From Yoonia sp. (GTDB lineage: Bacteria; Pseudomonadota; Alphaproteobacteria; Rhodobacterales; Rhodobacteraceae): a stretch of 64,000 bases of DNA. Position numbers and translations under genes: made by a program. The stretch is from NCBI RefSeq assembly GCF_014859355.1, contig NZ_JACUUJ010000001.1:165485-229484 (forward strand). Reading direction: 5' to 3'. Below the pieces are notes generated by a model. That model did no database searches. It saw nothing but the letters and a program-made list of their open reading frames with translations, and was not told where the DNA came from. This document shows, piece after piece, positions 62,883 through 64,000 of this stretch (within the stretch, counting starts at the first letter, position 1; each line of letters starts with the position of its first letter).

Positions 62883-64000
62883 ATGCTTGATATCGCGGAC
62901 ATCAGATCAGCCTATGAAGCGATCAGATCGGCAACGATCCGCACACCGCTGGTGCCCGCGACACGGTTGTCGCACCACTTGGGGATTGATCTGCACCTCA
63001 AGCTGGAAAACCTGCAACACACCAATGCGTTCAAGGCGCGCGGCGCGCTGACGAAATTGCTGACCCTCTCTGACGCAGCGCGCCAGAACGGCGTGATTGC
63101 GTGCAGCGCGGGAAACCATGCGCAAGGCGTGGCGTTTCATGCGACGCGGCTGGGTATTCCATCTGTCATCGTCATGCCCGAAGGCACACCCTTCAACAAG
63201 ATCCAGCGCACCAGCGATCTAGGGGCCGAGGTGGTGATTCACGGGCATGGCTTTGATGACAGCGTCCAATTCACGCTTGATCTGGCTGCGGAACGCGGGA
63301 TGACGTTTATCCACCCCTTTGATGATCCGGTGGTGGTTGCGGGGCAGGGGACCGTTGCGCTGGAAATGCTGGAACAGGAACCGGATCTGGATAGCATCGT
63401 GGTCCCGATCGGCGGTGGCGGGTTGATCGCGGGAATGGCGGTCGCTGCGAAATCCGTGAAGCCGCAGATCGAGATTATCGGCGCACAGGCGCATCTGTTT
63501 GATGCCGCCAAGGCCGATTTTGAAGGCGGCGCGCCGCATTTCGCCGGTGCCACGCTGGCCGAAGGCATTGCCGTGCGCAAACCGGCCCCTGCCAATCTGG
63601 ACACCATCCGCAACCTTGTCACCCGCGTCGACAGCGCAACAGAGGCGCAGATCGAAGATGCGGTGTTCGATCTTTTGTCTTATGAAAAACTGGTCGCCGA
63701 AGGTGCGGCAGGTGCAGGTCTGGCCGTTATCAAGAACAACCTTGACCGGTTTGCGGGCAAAAAGGTGGGTCTTGTCGTTTGCGGTGGCAATATCGATTCC
63801 CGCCTGTTGTCCACCTTGATCGTGCGCGGACTGATGCGTGACGGGCGGATCACGCGGCTGGTGTTCGAAATCGACGACACGCCCGGCCAGCTTGCCACGA
63901 TTTCGCGGATCATCGGCGATGCGGGGGCCAATGTGATCGAGGTGATCCACCAGCGCATGATGCAAAGCGTGTCGCTGAAACAGGCCGAACTGGAAATCGT
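62883..64000 (+). CDS. ilvA: Threonine ammonia-lyase, cut by the window edge
   Basis: The first 372 or so residues are visible; the end lies beyond 64000. The PLP lysine is K51 in NAFKARGA, with SAGNHAQGVAFHA (about 75-87) and the phosphate-binding loop VPIGGGGLIAGMA. An ACT domain starts near residue 325 (LVFEIDDTPGQLATISRIIGDAGANVIEVIHQR region), so this is the form with a single ACT-type regulatory domain rather than the two-domain E. coli IlvA. It makes 2-oxobutanoate from threonine. Start is preceded by a GGAAAGGCAGCC stretch. Confidence 0.93.
   Translation, partial: MLDIADIRSAYEAIRSATIRTPLVPATRLSHHLGIDLHLKLENLQHTNAFKARGALTKLLTLSDAARQNGVIACSAGNHAQGVAFHATRLGIPSVIVMPEGTPFNKIQRTSDLGAEVVIHGHGFDDSVQFTLDLAAERGMTFIHPFDDPVVVAGQGTVALEMLEQEPDLDSIVVPIGGGGLIAGMAVAAKSVKPQIEIIGAQAHLFDAAKADFEGGAPHFAGATLAEGIAVRKPAPANLDTIRNLVTRVDSATEAQIEDAVFDLLSYEKLVAEGAAGAGLAVIKNNLDRFAGKKVGLVVCGGNIDSRLLSTLIVRGLMRDGRITRLVFEIDDTPGQLATISRIIGDAGANVIEVIHQRMMQSVSLKQAELEI

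Overview
The window looks like ordinary chromosome of a marine Rhodobacteraceae (Roseobacter group, perhaps Loktanella/Yoonia-like; this is inference from gene content and style, not from a marker gene). Evidence: GC-rich tightly packed genes with ATGA overlaps, a TrcR/DUF1013 cell-cycle regulator, the recR-ybaB-dnaX block, membrane-anchored cytochrome c, glycolate oxidase subunits, a cyanide-insensitive-type bd oxidase, and a hemF-hemE-hemC group with a PpsR/CrtJ-type site between hemE and hemC. No prophage, insertion sequence, integron, CRISPR array, toxin-antitoxin pair or defence island was recognised.

Layout. 1-1.8 kb: glycolate oxidase glcD and the start of glcE, behind a strong GntR-type palindrome. 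1.8-10.5 kb: a DUF599 membrane protein, the four-gene MoxR / DUF58 / BatA-DUF4159 / amidotransferase-like membrane cassette of unknown function, then DUF1285 and DUF2798 proteins. 10.5-13.6 kb: zinc uptake, znuA divergent from zur-znuC-znuB with a Zur-like box between. 13.6-15.2 kb: phoU-phoB without pst genes. 15.2-17.6 kb: universal stress protein and SulP anion transporter. 18-22.3 kb: a succinate-semialdehyde dehydrogenase, an alpha/beta hydrolase, a small lipoprotein, RNase T2 and trcR. 22.4-26.6 kb: recR, ybaB, dnaX, rsgA and the SRP RNA gene. 26.6-31.6 kb: cpdB, nudC, an SRPBCC protein, pheA and cytochrome c. 31.7-37.6 kb: the yejABEF peptide importer. 37.6-42 kb: a D-Ala-D-Ala carboxypeptidase with SPOR domain, clpS, an rsmC-type methyltransferase, an SDR protein and a small lipoprotein. 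42-44.9 kb: hemF, hemE, hemC. 45-49 kb: a second GlcD-like flavoprotein, tRNA-Met and cioAB. 49.2 kb: uraH.

49.5-62.8 kb is one catabolic island for alpha- and beta-galactosides: a sugar ABC importer (binding protein, two permeases, and an ATPase placed separately), GH36 alpha-galactosidase, GH42 beta-galactosidase, aldose 1-epimerase, a putative sugar 1-dehydrogenase (SDR), an SMP-30-type lactonase, 2-dehydro-3-deoxygalactonokinase and 2-dehydro-3-deoxy-6-phosphogalactonate aldolase, with an IclR regulator and a candidate operator in the divergent promoter region. Together they describe galactoside uptake, hydrolysis and oxidative (De Ley-Doudoroff) galactose breakdown; only the galactonate dehydratase is missing. 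The window ends inside a threonine ammonia-lyase.

The points most worth checking are: intergenic palindromic elements shared by several gaps; two SDR proteins without the catalytic lysine; a Lys-to-Arg change in the cofactor site of the aldehyde dehydrogenase; the PpsR site at hem genes; a tRNA-Met with an acceptor-stem mismatch whose promoter lies inside the cioB terminator-like repeat; and phoU-phoB separated from pst. No clearly new multi-gene system was found; the MoxR cassette is the best candidate for undescribed function.
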